Shown one piece after another: positions 13,308-19,173 of a stretch of DNA of 19,173 nt (positions are counted from its first letter, which is position 1; every line of letters begins with the position of its first letter). Source of the stretch: Streptomyces sp. NRRL WC-3742 (lineage in GTDB: Bacteria; Actinomycetota; Actinomycetes; Streptomycetales; Streptomycetaceae); assembly GCF_000720635.1 (NCBI RefSeq), contig NZ_JOCF01000106.1:1-19173 (forward strand). Direction: 5' to 3'. The notes beneath the pieces were generated by a model, which was given only the letters and a program-made list of their open reading frames with translations, was not told the origin of the DNA and made no database searches. The position numbers and the translations under genes were made by a program.

Positions 13308-13346
13308 GTCGTAAACGACCCTAGGGAAGCGGGGGTTGAGCGGTAA
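13308..13346 (-). promoter_or_regulatory. Candidate promoter and dyad for MMPL transporter 1
   Basis: On the minus strand TTACCG (13346-13341) and TAGGGT (13323-13318) are 17 bases apart. The perfect dyad GTCGT-AA-ACGAC (13308-13319) overlaps the end of the -10 box and the expected transcription start, a typical repressor position. The -35 match is weak. Confidence 0.35.
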
Positions 13347-13572
13347 TCCGGCTGGCGGGTGAGCGCTCCCTGGTGCAAGCATCGGGGTGGTGGTGGGGTT
13401 ATCCCCACCCCTCGACCCTGAGGTCTCCTCCCCTGGGTAGGGGACGAACTCCACCCTGAGGGGGAGCCGTCTCCACCCGGAGCACGAGGTCAACGGGGTT
13501 GCGCCCAGGGCAAACTGGGTCGGGGCCGATTTCGGGGCGGCCCCGAAACGGGGGTTGGAATACGGGGGCTCC

Positions 13573-13603
13573 TTGCCGGGCGGCAAGCCAGTGCTCGTAG
13601 GAT
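13573..13603 (+). promoter_or_regulatory. Candidate promoter of MMPL transporter 2
   Basis: TTGCCG (13573-13578) and TAGGAT (13598-13603) fit the TTGNNN / TANNNT pattern with a slightly long 19-base spacer. The -35 box lies inside the dyad CTTGCCG-GG-CGGCAAG (13572-13587). Transcription would start near 13610, giving a leader of about 120 bases. Confidence 0.4.
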
Positions 13604-13617
13604 GATGCCCAGACCTA

Positions 13618-13637
13618 CTTACCTGCCGACCGGTAAG
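13618..13637. promoter_or_regulatory. TetR-like operator in front of MMPL transporter 2
   Basis: CTTACC (13618-13623) and GGTAAG (13632-13637) are exact inverted repeats, and the 20-bp site matches its own reverse complement at eight of ten positions per half. The form TTACC-N8-GGTAA is common for TetR-family operators. It starts about 15 bases downstream of the candidate -10 box, where a bound repressor would block initiation or early elongation. Confidence 0.5.
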
Positions 13638-13731
13638 CGAGTTGCCTGCGTGCGCTCCGCCGGTCCTGCCGTCGCCCGGCGTCCCGTCCCCCAAGGGCTG
13701 CGGTGAGTCATGCCCAGGAGGCATCACGAGC

Positions 13732-15930
13732 ATGTTCCACCGACTAGGACACTTCGTCGTCCGCCGCGCATGGTGGGTGATCGTGGCGTGGATCGTCGCC
13801 ATGGTCGCCATCTTCGCGACCGCACCGAAGATCACCGCCGAGACGGACGAGTCATCGTTCCTGCCCAAGCACTACGAGTCCATCCAGGCCGCGCAGGTCC
13901 AGGCCAAGGCGTTCCCGGCCGCGTTCACCCCCGCCGCCCTCGTGCTGTTCGAGCGCAACGACGGCGGCGCGCTGACCGACGCCGACAAGAAGGCGATCGG
14001 CAAGCTTGTCGACGATCTGACGGCCAAGAAGATCGCCGGCATCGACAAGGTCGTCGCGCCGAACGACCAGCAGGGCTACTCGCAGGACAGCAAGTACGGC
14101 ATGGCCATGGTCGCCTTCGACAAGGACCACGAAGGCGACCCGGACAAGGGGATCGAGACCGCCAAGGCCCTGCGTGACGACGGCAAGCAGCTTGCCTCCG
14201 GCACCAGCGTCAAGTTCCAGCTGGGCGGCCCCGCCGGACAGGCCCTCGACCAGAAGGAGTCCTCGGGCGACACCCAGGGCCTCATCACCATGCTCACGCT
14301 GGTGCTGGTCATCGTGATCGTCGGCGGCATCTTCCGCAGCGTCCTGGCCGGCTTCCTGCCGATCCTGGTCTCGCTGATCATCGCCCTGCCCGCCTCGATG
14401 GGTCTGATCAACGACGCCACCAAGGCGTTCGACCTCAAGACCACACCCATCATGACGGTCATCCTCATCGTCGTGGTGCTCGGCGTCGGCACCGACTACT
14501 TCCTCTTCCTCGCCTTCCGCTACCGCGAGAGGCTGCGAGCCGGGGACGACCGCAAGACGGCCGTCGCCAACGCGGTCGGCAGGGTCGGTGAGGCGATCGC
14601 CTCCGCGGCCGGCGCCGTCGCCGTCGCCTTCGCCGTGCTGATCCTCTCCAGCCTCGGCATGTTCGAGGCCCTCGGCCCGGCGCTGGCCATCGGCGTGATC
14701 GTCACCGCGCTGGCCTCCGTCACCCTGGCCCCGGCGCTGCTCGCCGTCATCCCGGCCCGCGCCGTGTTCTGGCCCGGCAAGAAGTGGATGCAGGAGCCGA
14801 AGAACGCGCGCTTCGCCGCCCTCGGCCGCAGCGTCGAGAAGCGCCCGGGCATCATCGCCCTCGCCTCCGGCGGCGCGCTGGTCGCCCTCACCTTCGGCGC
14901 CCTGAACTACAACGGCCTGTTCGACATGGCCGGCAGCTCCATGCCGAAGGACAAGGAGTCGATGGTCGTCCAGGACAAGATGTCCAACGCCTTCTCCAAG
15001 GGCGCGGCCGACCCGAGTCAGGTCTACCTGAGCAGCAAGGACGGCAAGAAGCTCGACCAGTCCGCCTTCAAGGCGTACGGGGACAAGCTCAAGGGGGTCC
15101 CCGGCGTCGCCGAGGTCCACCTGCCCGTCGCCGACAAGGAGAGCCACAGCATCAGCGAGGACGGGGTCACGGCCCAGTTCACGGTGATGCTCAAGGACAG
15201 CCCGACCAGCAACGAGGCGGTCGACGCCGTCACCGAGCTGCGCGAGGTCGCCCACAAGAACGCCCCGGCGGGCACCGAGGCCAAGGTCGCCGGTGTCTCC
15301 TCGGTGTACAAGGACATCAACCTGGCGATGGTCCACGACTACACGCTCGTGTTCCCGCTCGCCGGCCTGCTCATCCTGCTCATCCTGGCGCTCCAGCTGC
15401 GCAGCGTGGTCGCGCCCTGGTACCTGATGGCCTCCGTCGGCCTCGGGTTCGGCGCCACCCTCGGCTCCACCGTGCTGCTCTTCCAGAACCTCAAGGGCGA
15501 GCCCGGCCTGATGTTCATGATGCCGATCCTGATCTACCTCTTCGTGGTGGCGATCGGGACCGACTACAACATCCTGATCATCGCCCGCCTGCGCGAGGAG
15601 GCCCGCGAGGGCAGGAGCCCGCGCGAGGCGGCCCGCGAGGCGGTGCGCCACGGCGGTCCGACCGTCGCCGCGGCCGGCTTCATCCTGGCGGCCTCGTTCG
15701 CGACCTTCATGGCCGCGGGCAACACGTTCATGCTGGAGTTCGGCTTCGCCATGGCCTTCGGCATCGTCCTCGCGTCCTTCGTGATGGCGATGTTCTTCAC
15801 CCCGGCGATCACCGCGCTGATCGGCAACAAGGCGTGGTGGCCCGGCCACGGCGGCGACGCCCGGCCCGGCGCCGGCCAGTCCCCGCACGCCGGCACCCAC
15901 GGCGTGCCGGAGCCGGCCGGCCGGCACTGA
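13732..15930 (+). CDS. MMPL-family (RND-type) transporter 2
   Basis: A 732-aa proton-driven exporter with about 12 membrane helices. The first helix is at residues 14-31, followed by a large extracytoplasmic loop. The first core block carries LGVGTDYFLFLAFRYRERL and the second VAIGTDYNILIIARLREE, the paired GTDY motifs typical of this transporter branch. A short hydrophilic tail rich in His, Gly and Pro ends the protein. AGGAGG at 13716-13721 lies 10 bases before the ATG. Codon use is strongly GC3-biased, as expected for a resident gene. It is not a recent duplicate of the divergent MMPL gene, since loops and motifs differ. Control is probably through the TetR-like site upstream; transported molecule unknown. 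Confidence 0.96.
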   Translation: MFHRLGHFVVRRAWWVIVAWIVAMVAIFATAPKITAETDESSFLPKHYESIQAAQVQAKAFPAAFTPAALVLFERNDGGALTDADKKAIGKLVDDLTAKKIAGIDKVVAPNDQQGYSQDSKYGMAMVAFDKDHEGDPDKGIETAKALRDDGKQLASGTSVKFQLGGPAGQALDQKESSGDTQGLITMLTLVLVIVIVGGIFRSVLAGFLPILVSLIIALPASMGLINDATKAFDLKTTPIMTVILIVVVLGVGTDYFLFLAFRYRERLRAGDDRKTAVANAVGRVGEAIASAAGAVAVAFAVLILSSLGMFEALGPALAIGVIVTALASVTLAPALLAVIPARAVFWPGKKWMQEPKNARFAALGRSVEKRPGIIALASGGALVALTFGALNYNGLFDMAGSSMPKDKESMVVQDKMSNAFSKGAADPSQVYLSSKDGKKLDQSAFKAYGDKLKGVPGVAEVHLPVADKESHSISEDGVTAQFTVMLKDSPTSNEAVDAVTELREVAHKNAPAGTEAKVAGVSSVYKDINLAMVHDYTLVFPLAGLLILLILALQLRSVVAPWYLMASVGLGFGATLGSTVLLFQNLKGEPGLMFMMPILIYLFVVAIGTDYNILIIARLREEAREGRSPREAAREAVRHGGPTVAAAGFILAASFATFMAAGNTFMLEFGFAMAFGIVLASFVMAMFFTPAITALIGNKAWWPGHGGDARPGAGQSPHAGTHGVPEPAGRH

Positions 15931-15980
15931 CACCGGCCTGGCGCCGGTAGCGGCACCAGCGGGGCCCGGACGGGTCCCCA

Positions 15981-16014
15981 CAGGCGGCGCCCCGCTTCGG
16001 CGGGGCGCCGCCTG
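15981..16014 (+). terminator. UUCG-capped terminator of MMPL transporter 2
   Basis: The 15-bp arms (15981-15995, beginning CAGGCGGCGC, and 16000-16014, ending GCGCCGCCTG) pair perfectly and are closed by C-TTCG-G, an unusually stable tetraloop. The hairpin begins 51 bases after the stop codon and insulates the cold-shock gene downstream. Confidence 0.82.
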
Positions 16015-16085
16015 CCCCGTTGCGGGAGCCCGCAAACGTGATCTCTCCGGTCTGAAATCCCCGGTCAATCGGGGTGTCGCCGTGC

Positions 16086-16091
16086 TACAGT
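16086..16091 (+). promoter_or_regulatory. Candidate -10 box of the cold-shock gene
   Basis: TACAGT fits the TANNNT -10 pattern of streptomycete housekeeping promoters. No good -35 box lies 16-19 bases upstream (the sequence there is CGGTCAATC), so it may depend on an activator or another sigma factor. Initiation here would give a leader of about 160 bases. Confidence 0.35.
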
Positions 16092-16097
16092 CGAAGC

Positions 16098-16257
16098 AGT
16101 TGCAGTTTTGGTTCCCATGAACGTATGTGTGCGCCTGCTGGTACCAACCAACAGGCGCATTTGTTTTGTCCGGTGTTTCAGCCTCCGGATGGGGATCGCG
16201 GCTACGTGGGGATTCACGAGGTGTGAATTCCTGACGCCCCAGTTAGAGGAGACGGTT
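16098..16257 (+). promoter_or_regulatory. Structured 5' leader of the cold-shock gene
   Basis: The leader has two clear stem-loops. The first pairs TGCGCCTG (16130-16137) with CAGGCGCA (16152-16159) around a 14-base loop and is followed by TTTGTTTTG, giving the form of an intrinsic terminator. The second pairs GGGATTCAC (16209-16217) with GTGAATTCC (16223-16231), with one G-U pair, around the loop GAGGT. The real ribosome site GAGGAG (16246-16251) follows. The leader is AT-rich compared with all nearby sequence. By analogy with other cold-shock mRNAs, temperature-dependent folding or attenuation is possible, but this is inference. Confidence 0.6.
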
Positions 16258-16464
16258 ATGGCTACCGGCACCGTGAAGTGGTTCAACAGCGAAAAGGGCT
16301 TCGGCTTCATCGAGCAGGCCGAGGGCGGCCCGGACGTGTTCGCGCACTACTCGAACATCACCGCTCAGGGCTTCCGTGAGCTGCTCGAGGGCCAGCAGGT
16401 CGAGTTCGACGTGACCCAGGGCCAGAAGGGCCCGCAGGCCGAGAACATCCGCGTGATCGGCTGA
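16258..16464 (+). CDS. Cold-shock protein (CspA family, single S1-like domain)
   Basis: A 68-aa nucleic-acid chaperone made of one five-stranded OB-fold. The start [10 protein letters not shown], the RNP1 motif KGFGFI at about 14-19, and the RNP2-like DVFAHYS at about 27-33 are all intact, as is the closing QAENIRV. It binds single-stranded RNA and DNA in the cytosol, melting secondary structure at low temperature or during rapid growth. GAGGAGA at 16246-16252 is correctly placed for the ATG at 16258. The frame is open upstream to 16108, but that extension has no family match and lies in the leader. A terminator follows 52 bases after the stop, and a DEAD-box helicase gene follows on the same strand. 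Confidence 0.98.
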   Translation: MATGTVKWFNSEKGFGFIEQAEGGPDVFAHYSNITAQGFRELLEGQQVEFDVTQGQKGPQAENIRVIG

Positions 16465-16515
16465 CCTCAGCCGTCACGCTGACTCGCGAACCGCAGAGCT
16501 CGCGAATCTTGTGAC

Positions 16516-16549
16516 GTGGGGGCCCGCACCAGCAGGTGCGGGCCCCCGC
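16516..16549 (+). terminator. Terminator of the cold-shock gene
   Basis: GGGGGCCCGCACC (16518-16530) and GGTGCGGGCCCCC (16535-16547) pair perfectly around AGCA, and one G-U and one G-C pair extend the stem to 15 bp. No T-tract. It lies about 50 bp after the stop and before the helicase start. Confidence 0.8.
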
Positions 16550-16638
16550 TCATGCCGCCGTACGGCCGGGGCGGCGCACTCCAGGACCGCGGCCGACCAG
16601 CCCCATCGACGGGCTGAGTACCGATGGACGGAGATCCT

Positions 16639-18309
16639 GTGACCACCCCTGCCCGCCCGCCGCGCGACCGCGCCGCCGGCCCCCGCCGCAACTCCGGCGC
16701 CCCCCGCACTTCCGGCGACGCCCGTACCTCCGGCGACGCCCGCACCGACCGCGCGCGCAAGCCCCGCGGCCGCTCCGGCGCCCCCAAGGGCACCCGCGCC
16801 GCCGTGCCCGAGGCCGCCGAGTTCACCGTCGTCGAGGGCACCCCCGCGCGCCCGCCGGCGAAGGGCTTCGCCGAACTGGACCTGCCCAAGGGGATCCTCA
16901 GCGCGCTCACCCGCGAAGGCGTCACCGAGCCGTTCCCGATCCAGGCCGCCACGCTGCCCGACTCCATCGCCGGGCGCGACGTCCTCGGCCGCGGCCGCAC
17001 CGGCTCCGGCAAGACCCTCGCCTTCGGCCTGCCGCTGCTCGCCCGCACCGCCGGCGCCCGCGCCGTCGCCCGGCACCCGCTCGCGCTCGTGCTGGTGCCC
17101 ACCCGCGAGCTCGCCCAGCAGGTCACCGACGCGCTCACCCCGTACGCCACCGCCGTCAACCTGCGGATCACCACCGTCGTCGGCGGCATGTCGATCAACA
17201 AGCAGGCCAACGCGGTGCGCCGCGGCGCCGAGGTGCTCGTCGCCACCCCCGGCCGCCTCGACGACCTGATCGGGCGCGGGGACGTCAACCTCTCCGACGT
17301 GGCGATCACCGTCCTGGACGAGGCCGACCAGATGGCCGACATGGGCTTCCTGCCGCAGGTCAGCAAGCTGCTGGAGCAGGTCGCCGAGGGCGGGCAGCGG
17401 ATGCTGTTCTCCGCCACCCTCGACCGCAACGTCGACCGCCTGGTCAAGCGCTTCCTCACCGACCCGGTCACCCACTCGGTGGACCCGTCGGCCGGCGCCG
17501 TCACCACCATGGACCACCACGTCCTCCAGCTCGACCCGGCGGACAAGGCGTCCACCACCGCGCACATCGCCTCCCGCGACGGCCGGCTGATCATGTTCGT
17601 GCACACCAAGCACGGCGCCGACCGCCTCGCCAAGCAGCTGCTCGCCAACGGCGTCAAGGCCGCGGCCCTGCACGGCGGCAAGTCCCAGCCGCAGCGCAAC
17701 CGGGTGCTCGACCAGTTCCGCGACGGCCTCGTCACCGCGCTGATCGCCACCAACGTCGCGGCCCGCGGCATCCACATCGACGGGCTCGACCTCGTCGTCA
17801 ACGTCGACCCGCCCGTCGACCACAAGGACTACCTGCACCGCGGCGGCCGCACCGCCCGCGCGGGCGAGTCCGGCACGGTCGTCACCCTCGTGCTGCCCGA
17901 GCAGCGCCGCGAGGTCAACCGGCTGATGACGGTCGCCGGCATCCGGCCGACCGTCACCAAGGTCCGCCCCGGCGACGCCGACCTCGCCAAGATCACCGGC
18001 GCCCGCACCCCCAGCGGCGTCCCGGTCGCCGTCGCGGTGCCCGTCGCCGCGGTGAGCCCGGCCGCCGAGGCCAAGGGCGACAAGCCCGCCAACGCCCGCC
18101 GCCGTCCCGGCAAGCGCTCCGCGCTGCCCGCCGACGTCGACATGAACGGCAACCCGCGCCGCCCCCGCCCCAAGCAGCAGGCCGGCAACGGCGGCCGCCC
18201 CCAGGCCGCCGGCTTCATCGGCCGCTCCTCCGGCCGCGCCAAGCCCGGCAGCGGCTCCAAGTCCGGCGCCAACTACGGCACCGGCCGCCAGCGCCGCGCC
18301 GTCGACTAG
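16639..18309 (+). CDS. DEAD-box ATP-dependent RNA helicase
   Basis: A 556-aa RNA helicase with both RecA-like domains. Motifs in order: Q motif region GFAELDLPKGI with Gln102; motif I GRTGSGKT (119-126, Gly-Arg replacing the commoner Ala-Gln); Ia PTRELAQQ (154-161); Ib TPGRL (203-207); II DEAD (227-230); III SAT (258-260); IV-like IMFVHTK; V ARGIHIDGLDLV (375-386); VI HRGGRTAR (400-407). A basic low-complexity N-terminus (1-70, with a doubled TSGDAR) and a basic Gly/Pro/Arg tail (475-556) probably bind RNA. GGAG at 16630-16633 is 5 bases before the GTG at 16639; the ATG at 16624 lacks a ribosome site and is less likely. It unwinds RNA duplexes in decay, ribosome assembly or cold adaptation, fitting its place next to the cold-shock gene. 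Confidence 0.96.
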   Translation: MTTPARPPRDRAAGPRRNSGAPRTSGDARTSGDARTDRARKPRGRSGAPKGTRAAVPEAAEFTVVEGTPARPPAKGFAELDLPKGILSALTREGVTEPFPIQAATLPDSIAGRDVLGRGRTGSGKTLAFGLPLLARTAGARAVARHPLALVLVPTRELAQQVTDALTPYATAVNLRITTVVGGMSINKQANAVRRGAEVLVATPGRLDDLIGRGDVNLSDVAITVLDEADQMADMGFLPQVSKLLEQVAEGGQRMLFSATLDRNVDRLVKRFLTDPVTHSVDPSAGAVTTMDHHVLQLDPADKASTTAHIASRDGRLIMFVHTKHGADRLAKQLLANGVKAAALHGGKSQPQRNRVLDQFRDGLVTALIATNVAARGIHIDGLDLVVNVDPPVDHKDYLHRGGRTARAGESGTVVTLVLPEQRREVNRLMTVAGIRPTVTKVRPGDADLAKITGARTPSGVPVAVAVPVAAVSPAAEAKGDKPANARRRPGKRSALPADVDMNGNPRRPRPKQQAGNGGRPQAAGFIGRSSGRAKPGSGSKSGANYGTGRQRRAVD

Positions 18310-18369
18310 CAGACCGCCGAGGGGCCGCAGACCCCCTGTCCGCACGCGTCGGGTTTCGCACCCCCGGCA

Positions 18370-18407
18370 ATGTTGGCGAGGTACAGTTCTATGTACATCA
18401 CCAACAT
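18370..18407. promoter_or_regulatory. Concentric 38-bp palindrome, vapBC operator
   Basis: Outer arms ATGTTGG (18370-18376) and CCAACAT (18401-18407) and inner arms GTACA (18381-18385) and TGTAC (18392-18396) share exactly the same centre (18388.5), and two of the four bases between arms also match. The site starts 57 bp before the vapB ATG and contains TACAGT (18382-18387), a possible -10 box. VapB and the VapBC complex normally repress their own promoter through such dyads, so this is very likely the autoregulatory operator. Confidence 0.75.
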
Positions 18408-18426
18408 CGATCGGCGGAGGTGCCGG

Positions 18427-18648
18427 ATGTCCGTGACACAGATCGACATCGACGACGAGGCGTTGGCGCGTGTGATGGCGCTTCCCGACGTGCGGACGAA
18501 GAAGGAAGCCGTCAACCGCGCGCTGCGCGAGCTCGCGGAGCGGCAGGAACGCGCTACGCGCATCGCCAGGCACTTCGAGAGGGCCCAGCGCTGGGGAGCG
18601 GTCGAGGAGGCCGAGCGCCTGCACCGGGCGGAGAAGGACGTGCGGTGA
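18427..18648 (+). CDS. vapB: VapB-type antitoxin (ribbon-helix-helix)
   Basis: A 73-aa antitoxin. The N-terminal MSVTQIDIDDEALARVM with TKKEAVNRALREL (28-40) is the beta-strand plus two-helix pattern of VapB-family antitoxins that bind operator DNA as dimers. The charged, probably unfolded C-terminal half (40-73) would wrap the toxin. GGAGG at 18416-18420, six bases before the ATG, supports the start; the upstream in-frame ATGs at 18370 and 18391 fall in the operator. The stop TGA overlaps the vapC GTG (GTGA), so the two are translationally coupled. The codons are a little less GC3-extreme than in the helicase, which may point to acquisition by transfer. Confidence 0.93.
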   Translation: MSVTQIDIDDEALARVMALPDVRTKKEAVNRALRELAERQERATRIARHFERAQRWGAVEEAERLHRAEKDVR

Positions 18649-19055
18649 TCTATCTGCTGGACACCTCCGCGCTCTTCCGGTTGCTGCGCGAGCCGAAGCT
18701 CCAGGCGGCCTGGTACGACGCGATCGACGCCGGGTCGATCGCGTCGTGCTACCCGCAGCGCGCCGAGTTCCTCTACAGCGCGCGCGACGGCCGGGAGTAC
18801 GACGAGATCTCCGAGATGTTCGCCGACCTCTACCCGGACGTCTCGGTCCCGAAGGGCGCAGGGCGCTGGATCGACTCGGTGCAGCGGCGGACGGCCAACG
18901 CCGGACAGCACCGTAGTGCTTCGGCGGTCGACCTGATGATCGCGGCGACGGCCGCCCACCACGGCCTCACGGTGCTGCACGACGATGCGGACTACCGGAC
19001 GGTGGCCCGGCACGCGGCGGACTTCGCCGAGCACAGCGTCCTCGACGTCATCTGA
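18645..19055 (+). CDS. vapC: VapC toxin, PIN-domain ribonuclease
   Basis: A 136-aa PIN-domain RNase that, when freed from VapB, should cleave RNA (tRNA or rRNA in studied homologues) and stop translation. Acidic metal ligands are in the expected order: Asp6 in IYLLDTSAL, Glu41 in AEFLYSAR, Asp96 in SAVDLMIAATA, and Asp113/114/116 in HDDADY near the end. The length is standard and the active site is complete, so the toxin looks functional. Translation starts at a GTG that overlaps the vapB stop, with GGAGAAGGA at 18630-18638 as ribosome site. It is co-transcribed with vapB from the palindromic promoter upstream. Confidence 0.95.
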   Translation: MIYLLDTSALFRLLREPKLQAAWYDAIDAGSIASCYPQRAEFLYSARDGREYDEISEMFADLYPDVSVPKGAGRWIDSVQRRTANAGQHRSASAVDLMIAATAAHHGLTVLHDDADYRTVARHAADFAEHSVLDVI

Positions 19056-19073
19056 CCGAACCGACCCCCGCTG

Positions 19074-19173
19074 TCAGGCCGCCAGGGAGGTGGCCGCAGG
19101 GGCCGCCGTGTCGAGGCGGTGGAGGATGAGGGCGGCCAGTTCGGGGGCGGGGCCGAGGGGGTGGGCCAGGTGG
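19074..19173 (-). CDS. C-terminal fragment of a minus-strand gene cut by the window edge
   Basis: Read on the minus strand, an open frame enters from the right edge and stops with TGA at 19076-19074. The visible 32 residues contain HPLGPAPELAALILHRLD followed by an Ala-rich end. Nearly every codon ends in G or C and the segment looks like a protein end with an amphipathic helix, unlike the other frames. The family cannot be told from so little. It converges on vapC with an 18-bp gap. Confidence 0.55.
   Translation of the reverse strand, partial: HLAHPLGPAPELAALILHRLDTAAPAATSLAA

Larger units (their letters stand above)
13214..13731. promoter_or_regulatory. Shared control region of the two divergent MMPL genes
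   Basis: No gene is visible. At least six dyads occur: GTCGT-AA-ACGAC (13308-13319), GGTGGGG-TTAT-CCCCACC (13392-13409), CCCAG/CTGGG (13504-13519), TTTCGGGG/CCCCGAAA (13530-13548), CTTGCCG/CGGCAAG (13572-13587) and CTTACC/GGTAAG (13618-13637). The words GACCCTGAGG and CACCCTGAGG repeat near 13424 and 13453. Probable promoters for each direction are listed separately. Confidence 0.65.

Noticed and set aside
10958..13324. A 788-codon plus-strand frame rich in Gly, His and Asp
   Set aside because: It is the antisense frame of MMPL transporter 1, which has clear membrane helices and motifs.
9951..13868. A 1305-codon open frame on the minus strand
   Set aside because: Only its last 297 codons (APH kinase) have family motifs; the rest is an Arg/Pro/Gly-rich antisense or shifted reading of the MMPL gene caused by high GC.
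13852..16068. A 738-codon minus-strand frame
   Set aside because: Antisense of MMPL transporter 2; composition is repetitive Asp/Gly/His/Gln with no domain.
16108..16257. In-frame N-terminal extension of the cold-shock protein by 50 codons
   Set aside because: The family begins at MATGTVKW, the ribosome site fits 16258, and the extension lies over leader hairpins and has different codon use.
16483..16506. Direct repeat CTCGCGAA twice after the cold-shock gene
   Set aside because: Only 8 bp, with no clear relation to a promoter or insertion; likely chance in GC-rich DNA.

Overview
This window looks like the chromosome of a streptomycete-type actinomycete such as Streptomyces or Kitasatospora. 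The evidence is very high GC with G or C at nearly every third codon position, GTG starts, GC-rich hairpin terminators without U-tracts, and typical families: a mycothiol-linked DinB/maleylpyruvate-isomerase-like protein, an EspR-like regulator, MMPL transporters, a SHOCT-tailed membrane protein, a short cold-shock protein and VapBC. Species and function assignments come from recognising protein motifs by eye; no database was searched.

Layout from left to right. (1) 1-450 has no convincing gene but holds one large stem-loop. (2) 451-3793 is three minus-strand genes: a DinB/maleylpyruvate isomerase-like protein, an FAD-dependent monooxygenase that is probably leaderless, and a lipoprotein with a glutamine-amidotransferase-like (BPL_N) fold. 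The gap between the last two carries nested inverted repeats and two copies of the palindrome GCACTAGTGC. (3) 3794-6826 is a lower-density region. It has a plus-strand 25-aa, extremely basic mini-protein with its own ribosome site and a 19-bp terminator stem, an EspR-like HTH regulator (minus) whose start codon directly abuts a four-run G-tract, and, divergent from it, a PH-like membrane protein with a His/Thr-rich heptad repeat followed by a 130-aa protein of unknown function. (4) 7050-10844 holds a DnaQ-like DEDDh exonuclease (plus), then three minus-strand genes: a SHOCT-domain membrane protein, a NodB-type polysaccharide deacetylase lipoprotein and an APH-type phosphotransferase. (5) 10961-15930 is two head-to-head MMPL (RND-type) exporters separated by a 518-bp region full of dyads, including a TetR-like operator just downstream of a probable promoter; no regulator gene is present in the window. 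(6) 16014-18309 is a likely cold-response pair: a 68-aa cold-shock protein behind a long structured leader, then a DEAD-box RNA helicase. (7) 18370-19055 is a complete vapBC toxin-antitoxin operon with a 38-bp concentric palindrome in its promoter. (8) From 19074 to the right edge, the C-terminus of a further minus-strand gene is visible.

The genes form several small units and not one large system. The best-supported working groups are vapB-vapC with its operator, csp plus helicase, and the divergent MMPL pair. Nothing here is clearly a new large defence or biosynthetic system. The most unusual signals are regulatory: the csp leader, the G-tract on the EspR-like start codon, the vapBC operator, the MMPL control region and the mini-protein unit.
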